Assembly: GCA_021841025.1 (NCBI GenBank)
Contig: JAKBWA010000098.1
Span: 1-32,915 of the forward strand
DNA from: Bacillota bacterium
GTDB taxonomy: Bacteria > Bacillota > Sulfobacillia > Sulfobacillales > Sulfobacillaceae
Direction: 5' to 3'
DNA: 32,915 bases
Below the pieces are notes generated by a model that saw only the letters and a list, made by a program, of their open reading frames with translations, had not been told where the DNA came from and ran no database searches. Shown here piece by piece: positions 23,399-30,352 of this stretch (position 1 is the stretch's first letter; each line of letters opens with the position of its first letter). The translations under genes were made by a program, and so were the position numbers.

Positions 23399-23446
23399 AG
23401 AAAAACTGCCGGAAGGACTCGTTTTGTGGAAAGGTTTGGTCGCTAG

Positions 23447-24220
23447 ATGAATATTCGGATTGAACATAGCGCAATTAGTCAGTTGACGTTGAATCGTCCC
23501 CAGGTTCGCAATGCGCTCAATCAGGAAACCATTCATGAATTGATCGAGGCATTTTCGGAATTGGGACATGACCCTCAAGTGCGAGTAATTATTTTGCGTG
23601 CGGAGGGAGAAAAAGCGTTTTGTGCTGGGGCCGATTTGGGTGAAGTGGCCACTTTGGGAACAGTGGAGTCCGTTCGCGGGTATTTTTCGTTAATGGGGAG
23701 ATTGATCGAAACCATTCATCAATTGCCGACTCCCGTTATAGCCGCCACCTTCGGATATACACTGGCGGGAGGAATGGGACTGGCCGCAGCTTGCGATTTT
23801 GTGGTGGCGGCGGAGGATGGACATTTTGGTTTGCCCGAAGTAAAAATCGGTTTATTTCCGATGGTCGTTATGGCCCCTATAACGCGTCTTATTGGCCCTC
23901 GCCGAACGCTGGAATTGGCCTTGACTGGACGATTAGTGACATCGCAAGAAATGGATCAGTGGGGTTTTTGTAATGCGGTCGTGCCCTTTGGCAAAGTACA
24001 GAGCCAAGCTATGGAGTTGGCTGAATTAATTAGTCTGGGCAGCCCCTTTGTTGCCCGCATGGGCAAAGAGGCATGGAGTCAAGCCCAGGACATGGAATAC
24101 CATAAGGCTATAGAATATCTACAAAATATGGTCTCGCTTATCGCGCTGTCTGACGATTCCCATGAAGGCATCAAAGCATTTCAGGAAAAGCGTGTTCCCA
24201 TTTGGCCTTCGGCTCGCTGA
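23447..24220 (+). CDS. Enoyl-CoA hydratase/isomerase (crotonase family)
   Basis: This 257-aa protein has crotonase signatures: LNRPQVRNALN, EKAFCAGADLGEV with the first oxyanion-hole NH, TLAGGMGLAAACDFVVA with the second, and FGLPEVKIGLFPMVVMAP, where the Glu of LPEV lies in the usual catalytic region. From context it may hydrate 3-methylglutaconyl-CoA, the step between the carboxylase and HMG-CoA lyase, but sequence alone does not fix the substrate. The ATG at 23447 has no strong ribosome binding site right before it (GGAAAGGTTTGG lies 12-20 nt upstream). It is the last gene of the operon, closed by the terminator at 24252. Confidence 0.85.
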   Translation: MNIRIEHSAISQLTLNRPQVRNALNQETIHELIEAFSELGHDPQVRVIILRAEGEKAFCAGADLGEVATLGTVESVRGYFSLMGRLIETIHQLPTPVIAATFGYTLAGGMGLAAACDFVVAAEDGHFGLPEVKIGLFPMVVMAPITRLIGPRRTLELALTGRLVTSQEMDQWGFCNAVVPFGKVQSQAMELAELISLGSPFVARMGKEAWSQAQDMEYHKAIEYLQNMVSLIALSDDSHEGIKAFQEKRVPIWPSAR

Positions 24221-24251
24221 GCCAATTAGAAGAACCGTTGTTTTCCCATAG

Positions 24252-24284
24252 CCTGGAACTTTTCACGTAAAGTTCCAGGTTTTT
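24252..24284 (+). terminator. Strong intrinsic terminator of the acyl-CoA operon
   Basis: cctggaacttt (24252-24262) pairs perfectly with aaagttccagg (24269-24279) over a 6-nt loop and is followed by five T. It begins 31 nt after the crotonase stop and ends just before the -35 of the SOS promoter. Confidence 0.92.
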
Positions 24285-24288
24285 GCGA

Positions 24289-24317
24289 TTGATAAAAAGG
24301 CAGGAGGAGGATATAAT
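24289..24317 (+). promoter_or_regulatory. Sigma-A promoter of the SOS mutagenesis cassette
   Basis: TTGATA (24289-24294) and a perfect TATAAT (24312-24317) are separated by exactly 17 nt. This is the best promoter in the window. Its strength fits a gene set held off by a repressor whose site lies 7 nt downstream. Confidence 0.88.
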
Positions 24318-24324
24318 AACACCA

Positions 24325-24338
24325 CGAACAAATGTTTG
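24325..24338. promoter_or_regulatory. LexA (DinR) box
   Basis: CGAACAAATGTTTG matches the Gram-positive SOS consensus CGAACRNRYGTTYG at every position. It covers the expected transcription start of the promoter at 24289-24317, so LexA binding should block initiation until DNA damage triggers LexA self-cleavage. Confidence 0.9.
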
Positions 24339-24423
24339 TGCAATAGAAAAGGGGAGATTCTTCCCCGGATGGTTCTCCTGAACTTAAATTCTTTCAGATT
24401 GTTTATCAGGAGTGAAGAAAGAC

Positions 24424-25533
24424 GTGGTTATTTACTGGCAACTAGGACATATAATCCGGTCTGACCGCCTAATTCCAGAACCTTATATCGTTGTCAAAGA
24501 TCGCAAGGTCTTTGACGTGGATAGCCAAGGATGGGATCGAGGAATTCGATCTGGTATGGCAGTGGAAGACATTAAGTGGCAATATCCTAAAGCACGGTGG
24601 ATTCCTTGGCGTCCCCAAGATTATCAGAAAACCTTTGATGGTTTAGCTGTGTGGTTGGAACAACACATGTCATCTTACCGAATAGAGGAGGTAGGACGCG
24701 GATATTGGCAGCAGCCAGATATGGACTGCGGCGAGTGGAAGCAAATTATTAAAGAAATTATTCCGCGCAGAGCATTACGGATACGAATGGGCATATCGGA
24801 GAATCCTCTGCTTTCCCAGTGGGTTTCTACTTATGGGGAGCAATATCCCGAGTGGGTAGAGTGCTGGCAGGATAGCGCACAGATGGCTTATGTCCTTGCT
24901 CATGAAAACACCGATATAATATGGAAAGAATTGCCTTTAACATGGCTTAATCATTTATCCGGCCGCACAGTGCAGGAATGGAAAAAACGGGGGTGGGAAC
25001 GAGTCGGTGATGTTCCTTATTGCCGTCAAATCATAGACGATCAGGAAAAACGGTTATCGGGGATGTTGCAAAAATCTGATAAACCGGTTCGTGTCGTAAG
25101 AAGTTTTGAAGATCCACTTCAGCAAGGAATTTATGATCTTGTCCGTCTTTTGGCCACAGAAGTCGGTGAAATTTTGCAGAAAAACCAGCAAGGAAGCCGG
25201 TATTTGCGAATTATTTGGCAAGGCGATAAAGAAACCGTGGTTCGTGAACGTAAATGGCCTTTGCCAACTCGCGGCGTTCGGCAAATTGTGACGCGTTTTT
25301 TGTCACTAATCTTGACGATGCCGTCCATCAGTCTTGTGCAAATAACCTTAGAAGCTCATCAACCAGAGATCCTCGCTATGAGCCAGCTCATGTGGTGGGG
25401 ATCTGATCCAAGCGCCCAGCTCAATGACATGGCGTCCGGTTCATTAGCTATTTCTCGGCGTGCACAATTGCTGCAATATTGGGACCCCTGGCGCCGTCAA
25501 ACTGACCGGAGAACTCGAAAGCAAGAATCCTAA
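24424..25533 (+). CDS. imuB: ImuB-like Y-family DNA polymerase homologue (catalytically degenerate)
   Basis: This protein of about 369 aa aligns by pattern with ImuB/DinB-like proteins. AVEDIKWQYPKARW fits the finger segment, RIRMGISENPLLSQWVS the palm segment, LPLTWL to KKRGWERVGDV the thumb helix-hairpin, and VRSFEDPLQQGIYDLVRLL the little finger. The first strand (VIYWQLGHI) lacks the metal-binding Asp of active Y-family enzymes, as expected for ImuB, which bridges the error-prone polymerase DnaE2 to the beta clamp. It is shorter than many ImuB proteins (about 450-550 aa). The GTG at 24424 is preferred because AGGAG lies 11 nt upstream; a GTG at 24412 overlaps that site. A LexA box controls it. 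Confidence 0.8.
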   Translation: MVIYWQLGHIIRSDRLIPEPYIVVKDRKVFDVDSQGWDRGIRSGMAVEDIKWQYPKARWIPWRPQDYQKTFDGLAVWLEQHMSSYRIEEVGRGYWQQPDMDCGEWKQIIKEIIPRRALRIRMGISENPLLSQWVSTYGEQYPEWVECWQDSAQMAYVLAHENTDIIWKELPLTWLNHLSGRTVQEWKKRGWERVGDVPYCRQIIDDQEKRLSGMLQKSDKPVRVVRSFEDPLQQGIYDLVRLLATEVGEILQKNQQGSRYLRIIWQGDKETVVRERKWPLPTRGVRQIVTRFLSLILTMPSISLVQITLEAHQPEILAMSQLMWWGSDPSAQLNDMASGSLAISRRAQLLQYWDPWRRQTDRRTRKQES

Positions 25534-25569
25534 AGAATCTGATTGGGACTTCCTAAGGGGAGGTTTCTG

Positions 25570-25767
25570 TTGGAACAAAATATGCAGCTTGGTCGCACAT
25601 AGAAGAATTGCACAACCGGCAGAACGCCAAGAATACCAGCGGGTGGGTACTGCACCAAAGACATCCATGACGCATACACCGTGTCTTCTGGAAACAAATC
25701 CGTTTGCGAGAATTGTGCAGCTCGCTTAGAGGCCGCAGAGAATTTCTGGCCAGGAGGCGTTAAATCG
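25570..25767 (+). pseudogene. Possible amber-interrupted zinc-ribbon reading frame
   Basis: A TTG at 25570 sits 6 nt after a strong ribosome binding site (GGGGAGG), but the frame meets TAG at 25600-25602. Past that stop the same frame stays open and runs into the next gene, and reads like a zinc ribbon: NCTTGRTPRIPAGGYCTKD, then a His, then SVCENCAARLE (four Cys in two pairs). This suggests a small zinc-binding protein, or an N-terminal zinc-ribbon extension of the downstream protein, broken by a stop codon. A sequencing error or chance cannot be excluded. Confidence 0.3.
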
Positions 25768-26031
25768 ATGGACGAGACATATTTTAGATTAGGCGATCGC
25801 TTCCGATCTGTAAAAGTTGAGCTGAGAGATAAAGTGCCTTACCGATTTCGTTGGCGTGGAACCCTGTATAACATTATTCGCATTATTGATTACTGGCGGG
25901 ATGTTTCGGAATGGTGGAGAGGTGATCCGGAACTTTGGTTTTGGCGAGTATTAACGAATACTCAAGGGGTCTATGAACTGGTATGTGATCCTCAGAGCAA
26001 TCAATGGTGGATTTATCGTGTTTACGATTAG
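25768..26031 (+). CDS. Small protein of the SOS cassette, DUF6504-like
   Basis: This 87-aa protein is rich in Trp and Arg: PYRFRWRGTLYNIIRIIDYW, then SEWWRGDPELWFWRVLTN and a last strand YELVCDPQSNQWWIYRVYD. The pattern recalls DUF6504, small beta-rich domains that, from memory, are found near imuB and dnaE2 in other bacteria. The function is unknown. GGAGG lies about 10 nt before the ATG. The upstream frame is open and zinc-ribbon-like, so the native protein may once have been longer. Its place between imuB and dnaE2 implies SOS co-expression and perhaps a role in the mutasome. Confidence 0.7.
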   Translation: MDETYFRLGDRFRSVKVELRDKVPYRFRWRGTLYNIIRIIDYWRDVSEWWRGDPELWFWRVLTNTQGVYELVCDPQSNQWWIYRVYD

Positions 26032-26052
26032 AAAGAAAGGTGGCTGATATTG

Positions 26053-26223
26053 ATGGGAAAGATAATTGTTTTTCCAACGTCTTCACCTTCTGCTCCAACC
26101 CGTTCGTCTCTTATTTCTTTTGGCCGTTATGTATTCCGTATTCGCAAAAATTCTCCGTTAGATTATCTGTGTGTTCATGTACAGCCTCTGGTCAAAAAAC
26201 TCCAAAGCACCTTATTGTCGTAG
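26053..26223 (+). CDS. 56-aa hypothetical protein in the SOS cassette
   Basis: I do not recognise this small protein. It has a Ser/Pro/Thr-rich start (MGKIIVFPTSSPSAPTRSSL), a basic middle (FGRYVFRIRKN) and a C-terminal amphipathic segment. GAAAGGTGG lies about 9 nt before the ATG and the gene starts 21 nt after the previous stop, which supports translation. A short conserved peptide carrying a clamp- or polymerase-binding motif would make sense here, but I see no canonical beta-clamp motif. Confidence 0.5.
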   Translation: MGKIIVFPTSSPSAPTRSSLISFGRYVFRIRKNSPLDYLCVHVQPLVKKLQSTLLS

Positions 26224-26354
26224 ATCTATTCGGAATCGAAGAACTCCTTTCGGTTTGCTGTCGGAGAGCCAGATAAGAGAAAGTGCAACGAACGGAGTTC
26301 AAAAAGCCCCTCTTGACCAACCTTGCTTATCCTGAATTTGAGACGGGAGTTTAT

Positions 26355-29300
26355 GTGTATAAAATGGCAACATTAAGGAAAATGAGGGAAGTCGGAGCAC
26401 ATTTGCATGTGCATTCTGCTTTTTCATTTTTAGAAGGGGCGTCGTTACCGCGAGATATCATCAGGCAGGCTGCGACAGTGGGGATTTCCACAGTGGCTTT
26501 GACCGATGTGCATAGAGTATCAGGAATTGTAACGTTTCTCAGTGAGGCGAGACAACTTGGCATTCGAGCCATAGTAGGGACTGAGATAGATTTAGAAAAT
26601 TTGGGACGCCTTGTCGTGTTGGTGCCTAACACCGCTAGTTATGGAAATTTGGTATCGTTGTTGTCAGAAGCCCATTTAAAATCGCCACGATTAAAACCCC
26701 GGGTCACATGGGAAATGTTAGAGCGTTGGGGGGCTGGACTTGTAGGCCTAACCGGAGATCGGATGGGTGTTATAGGGCAAGCCTGGTTTCAACACCGAAA
26801 AAATCAGATACCCTCAATTCTGGATCGGCTGGCACAAATTTTTGGACGGCATAATCTCTTTATTGAAATGGCCGCAAATTATCTGCCAGGAGACGGTGCA
26901 TTTTTCCGTGCGTTAACAGATTTGTCTAAATGGAAAAATATATCAACTATGGCTGCTTCAGCGGCTTATTATGCGGCAAAGCAAGATTTTGGGACCTTTG
27001 ATTTATTGACGTGCATTCGGATTGGCCAAAAGATAGAAGAAATTGATCCGGCAAGGCATCTAAATGCGGAAAATTATATCAAACCATGGCCAGCCATGGA
27101 AACGGCGTTAAGCCGATGGCCCGAGGCGTTGCAAAACACCTTGCAATTAGCGGAGCGTTTGGAGTCACCGAATATTTTAAACCAGCGTCATGCCCCGCAT
27201 TTTACTTTGCCTCCTCATGTCAGTGCCGAGGCGTACCTTAGAGAATTAGTAAAAAAAGGTGCAAAATGGCGTTATGGGGAGCGAATAAAGAAAGTTTGGC
27301 CGCGTATTCAGCATGAACTTCAAATAATTGAAGCTTCCGGATTCACCGAATATTTTTTGGTAGTCTGGGATGTGGCGCGTTATGCCCAATCACAGCAAAT
27401 TCGGTTTGCAGGACGGGGTTCGGCGGCTGATTCCGTTGTGGCCTACTGTTTGGGGATCACAGGCGTGGATGCTTTTTCCCGAAATCTGTTGTTTGAGCGG
27501 TTTATGAGTCCAGAACGGAAGGAAATGCCGGATATCGATATAGATTTTGATACCCGTTACCGAGATAAGGTTATTGCTTATGTGCAAAAACGTTATGGAG
27601 CAGATCATGTCGCCCGGGTTGCGACTTATCAAACCTTTCGCCAACGTTCGGCTTTACGGGAAGTGGGCAAGGTGTTGGGGTTTCCGGCTAAAGAATTAGA
27701 TCGCCTGGCCAAATCGCTTCCGGAAAGCTCGTTTGAGTCTGTTTTGGCAAGATGGCAAGAGATACCCGAACTTCGGCAATATCCCGAGGCTCAGAAACTC
27801 AAAATGGTTTTGCAATGGGCATCCAAAATTGAAAGACTGCCTCGGCATATTGGCACTCATTTAGGCGGAGTGGTGATTAGTGAACATCCTTTATCTCAAA
27901 TTAGTCCGCTGGAAATATCGCAAAAAGGAACACAAATTATTCAATTTGATAAGCGCGACGTGGAGGCATTAGGGTTATTAAAATTGGATTTATTGGGGTT
28001 AAGAACTTTTACCGCTGTGGATATTACAGCTCAAGCGCTTGCAGAAGATAGCCCGGATTTTTCTTATGATGCTATTCCATTGCATGATACGGCGACATAT
28101 GAACAACTTCAAAAAGGAGATGCCATTGGCGTTTTTCAATTGGAAAGTCCTGCTCAGCGTGCGTTAGCATTAAGGTTGCAGCCAGATCATTGGGAGGACA
28201 TTGTAGCGAGTTTGGCGCTCATTCGTCCTGGGCCAATTAAGGGGAACATGGTGGATCCGTTTATTGCCCGGCGAAAGGGACAAGAACCTGTTAGCTATCT
28301 GCATCCGGCATTGGAACCAATTCTGTCAAGGACTTACGGTGTCGTACTTTTTCAGGAACAGGTAATCGCTATCGCCAGTACTTTGGCGGGATTTACCCCA
28401 GGGGAAGCCGACGGATTAAGGCGAGTGATGACTCATGCGCGATCTGTGGAAGATATGCAAGAAATCGGAAACATGTTTAAAGACAAAGCCCAGGCGCGCG
28501 GAGTGTCAAGAGAAGTGGCTGATGCTGTATTTCAACAAATTGTCGGTTATGCTAGTTACGGATTTAACGAAGCCCATGCGGCGGCTTTTGCCGAAACCGC
28601 CTATCGAACGGCTTATTTGTTAACACATCACCCTACAGAATATTTTATGGGATTGCTCAATGCCGAACCGCTAGGATACTATCCGGTGGATGTGCTTGTG
28701 GTGGAAGCCAGACGCCGTGGCGTTACAATTCTTCCTATAAGTATTAACCACAGTGATGTCGGAGTGAAAAAGGAGGGAAAGCAAACTCTAAGGATGGGCT
28801 TGGGATTCATTAAGCATCTTGGTTCAGAGTTGGCTAATCACATGGTTCACAACCGTCCCAAAGAAGGGTTTCACTCGCCTAGGCAATTGCAAGAACTGGG
28901 ATTGAATGTGACACAAATAATGACGACGATTCACCTTGGGGCTTGGGATGATCTCAATATTTCCCGTGAAACTCTAACAGAAGAATTGATGTTGCCCCAG
29001 GGCCTTTATTTAGCAGCTCGTCCCGAGTCTTCACATTCTATTTCGGCAAAACTGCAAAATGTATGGGACTATCAGTATTGCGGGTTTGGTCAGCATCAGC
29101 AATGGCTAGCTCCCTGGCGGCAATATCTTCAGAGTCAAGGATTAGCGTCGGTATCAGAGTTGCAACAGATGAAGACTGGACGTTTTGCCCGTTGTGCAGG
29201 ATTATTAATTCGCCCTCACCGTCCGCCGACGCGCAGCGGGAAGATCGTGGTGTTTTTCTCGTTGTTGGATGAAACAGGGGTATTGGAGGCTCGTTTATCA

Positions 29301-29459
29301 TCTCAAGGCTATCAACAATTTGGGCATTTATTATTTGGCCCGGCAACAGGAGTCATTATGGTCGGAGGACGGATGGAAAACCGGGGGATGGATGTGCGCG
29401 TTATTGCCCCGTGGCTTCTTTCGGATATGCCAAGAGGGACTCACGGATTGATGACATAG
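26355..29459 (+). CDS. dnaE2: Error-prone DNA polymerase III alpha subunit DnaE2
   Basis: This protein of about 1034 aa is a C-family polymerase of DnaE2 length, shorter than the replicative DnaE. The PHP domain opens with HLHVHSAFSFLEGAS and ALTDVH. Palm motifs include FAGRGSAADSVVAYCLGI and PDIDIDFDTRYRDK with the catalytic Asp pair, and RLPRHIGTHLGGVVIS, VFQLES and YGFNEAHAAAFAE follow. A C-terminal OB-type region has SGKIVVFFSLLDETGVLE. DnaE2 works with ImuB in SOS-induced translesion synthesis. The start is uncertain: GTG at 26355 has CGGGAG 5 nt upstream; ATG at 26364 and 26382 and GTG at 26283 are in-frame alternatives, and family alignments favour a start close to the HLHVH motif. It is downstream in the LexA-controlled cassette. 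Confidence 0.9.
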   Translation: MYKMATLRKMREVGAHLHVHSAFSFLEGASLPRDIIRQAATVGISTVALTDVHRVSGIVTFLSEARQLGIRAIVGTEIDLENLGRLVVLVPNTASYGNLVSLLSEAHLKSPRLKPRVTWEMLERWGAGLVGLTGDRMGVIGQAWFQHRKNQIPSILDRLAQIFGRHNLFIEMAANYLPGDGAFFRALTDLSKWKNISTMAASAAYYAAKQDFGTFDLLTCIRIGQKIEEIDPARHLNAENYIKPWPAMETALSRWPEALQNTLQLAERLESPNILNQRHAPHFTLPPHVSAEAYLRELVKKGAKWRYGERIKKVWPRIQHELQIIEASGFTEYFLVVWDVARYAQSQQIRFAGRGSAADSVVAYCLGITGVDAFSRNLLFERFMSPERKEMPDIDIDFDTRYRDKVIAYVQKRYGADHVARVATYQTFRQRSALREVGKVLGFPAKELDRLAKSLPESSFESVLARWQEIPELRQYPEAQKLKMVLQWASKIERLPRHIGTHLGGVVISEHPLSQISPLEISQKGTQIIQFDKRDVEALGLLKLDLLGLRTFTAVDITAQALAEDSPDFSYDAIPLHDTATYEQLQKGDAIGVFQLESPAQRALALRLQPDHWEDIVASLALIRPGPIKGNMVDPFIARRKGQEPVSYLHPALEPILSRTYGVVLFQEQVIAIASTLAGFTPGEADGLRRVMTHARSVEDMQEIGNMFKDKAQARGVSREVADAVFQQIVGYASYGFNEAHAAAFAETAYRTAYLLTHHPTEYFMGLLNAEPLGYYPVDVLVVEARRRGVTILPISINHSDVGVKKEGKQTLRMGLGFIKHLGSELANHMVHNRPKEGFHSPRQLQELGLNVTQIMTTIHLGAWDDLNISRETLTEELMLPQGLYLAARPESSHSISAKLQNVWDYQYCGFGQHQQWLAPWRQYLQSQGLASVSELQQMKTGRFARCAGLLIRPHRPPTRSGKIVVFFSLLDETGVLEARLSSQGYQQFGHLLFGPATGVIMVGGRMENRGMDVRVIAPWLLSDMPRGTHGLMT

Positions 29460-29475
29460 GAAGGGGATAAATGAT

Positions 29476-30030
29476 TTGGATACCGGAGCAAAATTCGACT
29501 GGACAGAACCGGTTTATAATTTTAGGCGGCGAGGGACTTTTATTATTTCCACGTCAGATGGCCAAAAAAGTCATATGCATAACGGATGTTGGATTAGCCC
29601 GATGTCCCATAAGCCGCCTCGAATGGGGATTGCCATGGCCAAAGAAATGGAAGGAGCATCTATTGTCCAAAAAGGACGAAGAATAGGCTTGTCACTCCTA
29701 GCAGAGGATCAAAAGGACCTTCTTATTCGTTTTCTGCAAGGGGCTCATACGCCGGACCAACTCGGATCTCATGAAATTGTTTATGGAGAAACCACAGGAG
29801 TGCCATTATGGGCCAATGCCCTCGCCCATTTCGAATGCTGGCTGGACGACTTATTGGACCTGGGCGACTTTTACTGGCTGATTGGCCAGACCGTCACAGC
29901 TCAGATTAACCGGGAAGTTCCGGACTTGCTAGTTAATGATATTGGCTCCATAAATCGGGTTAAAATGCCCTTTCGCGGCTATGTTGACGAACGCCCGCTG
30001 CCATCTTATCCAAAGACTCCACTATCTTGA
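29476..30030 (+). CDS. Flavin reductase-like (FMN-binding split barrel) protein
   Basis: This 184-aa protein has the pattern of the flavin-reductase-like domain: GTFIISTSDG near the N-terminus, NGCWISPMSHKPPRMGIAMA (the conserved S-x-x-S-x-x-PP region), then GRRIGLSLLAEDQKDLLIRF and a later FECWLDDLLDLGDFYWLIGQ strand pair. Such proteins bind FMN and reduce it with NAD(P)H or serve as oxidoreductases of unknown substrate. The TTG start at 29476 has AAGGGGA about 9 nt upstream; an ATG at 29471 is in a different frame. It begins 16 nt after dnaE2, so it may be SOS-induced by position, which would be unusual for this family. Confidence 0.75.
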   Translation: MDTGAKFDWTEPVYNFRRRGTFIISTSDGQKSHMHNGCWISPMSHKPPRMGIAMAKEMEGASIVQKGRRIGLSLLAEDQKDLLIRFLQGAHTPDQLGSHEIVYGETTGVPLWANALAHFECWLDDLLDLGDFYWLIGQTVTAQINREVPDLLVNDIGSINRVKMPFRGYVDERPLPSYPKTPLS

Positions 30031-30352
30031 ATCAAGTCAAATCTAAGAGATTAACAGTGCACTGCAACCGATGAAAGGCTGTTGTGGTGCCATATAGTGC
30101 ACATTGACTGCGGGAGGTCTTTAACTCTAGTAACATGCAGCCCTACAGCATGAGCCAAGATGGGGAGGGAGAAAAAGGGGAGCTAATAAGCGCTTATGGC
30201 TTTGAGGCTCCAGTTCTTATCTCTAATTAACTTGGAGAAACTCAATCTCTAAAATTTTTCAAAAATTTTAGAGGATTTTAAGATAACACCTCGAATATTA
30301 CACAATATACCAATTTGTCAAATGATATGAACTACATAAATTGGAGAAAATA
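30031..30352. other. 322-nt leader region before the diguanylate cyclase
   Basis: No gene is supported. It holds a nested inverted-repeat structure at about 30057-30102 (outer arms gtgcact and agtgcac, inner caac and gttg), and the perfect 13-bp palindrome at 30247-30273. The sequence after 30230 is strongly A+T-rich. I looked for the c-di-GMP-I riboswitch core and did not find it, and no promoter is clear enough to call. Confidence 0.5.
30247..30273. repeat. Perfect 13-bp inverted repeat upstream of the diguanylate cyclase
   Basis: ctctaaaattttt and its exact reverse complement aaaaattttagag are separated by a single C. In RNA it could form a terminator-like hairpin with a T-rich 3' side only in part; as DNA it is a candidate operator. 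It ends 79 nt before the start codon at 30353. Confidence 0.6.

Noticed and set aside
30031-30352. c-di-GMP riboswitch before the membrane diguanylate cyclase
   Set aside because: A GATGAAAGG stretch at 30070 is suggestive, but the GACGCAAA core and the 3' strand are absent.
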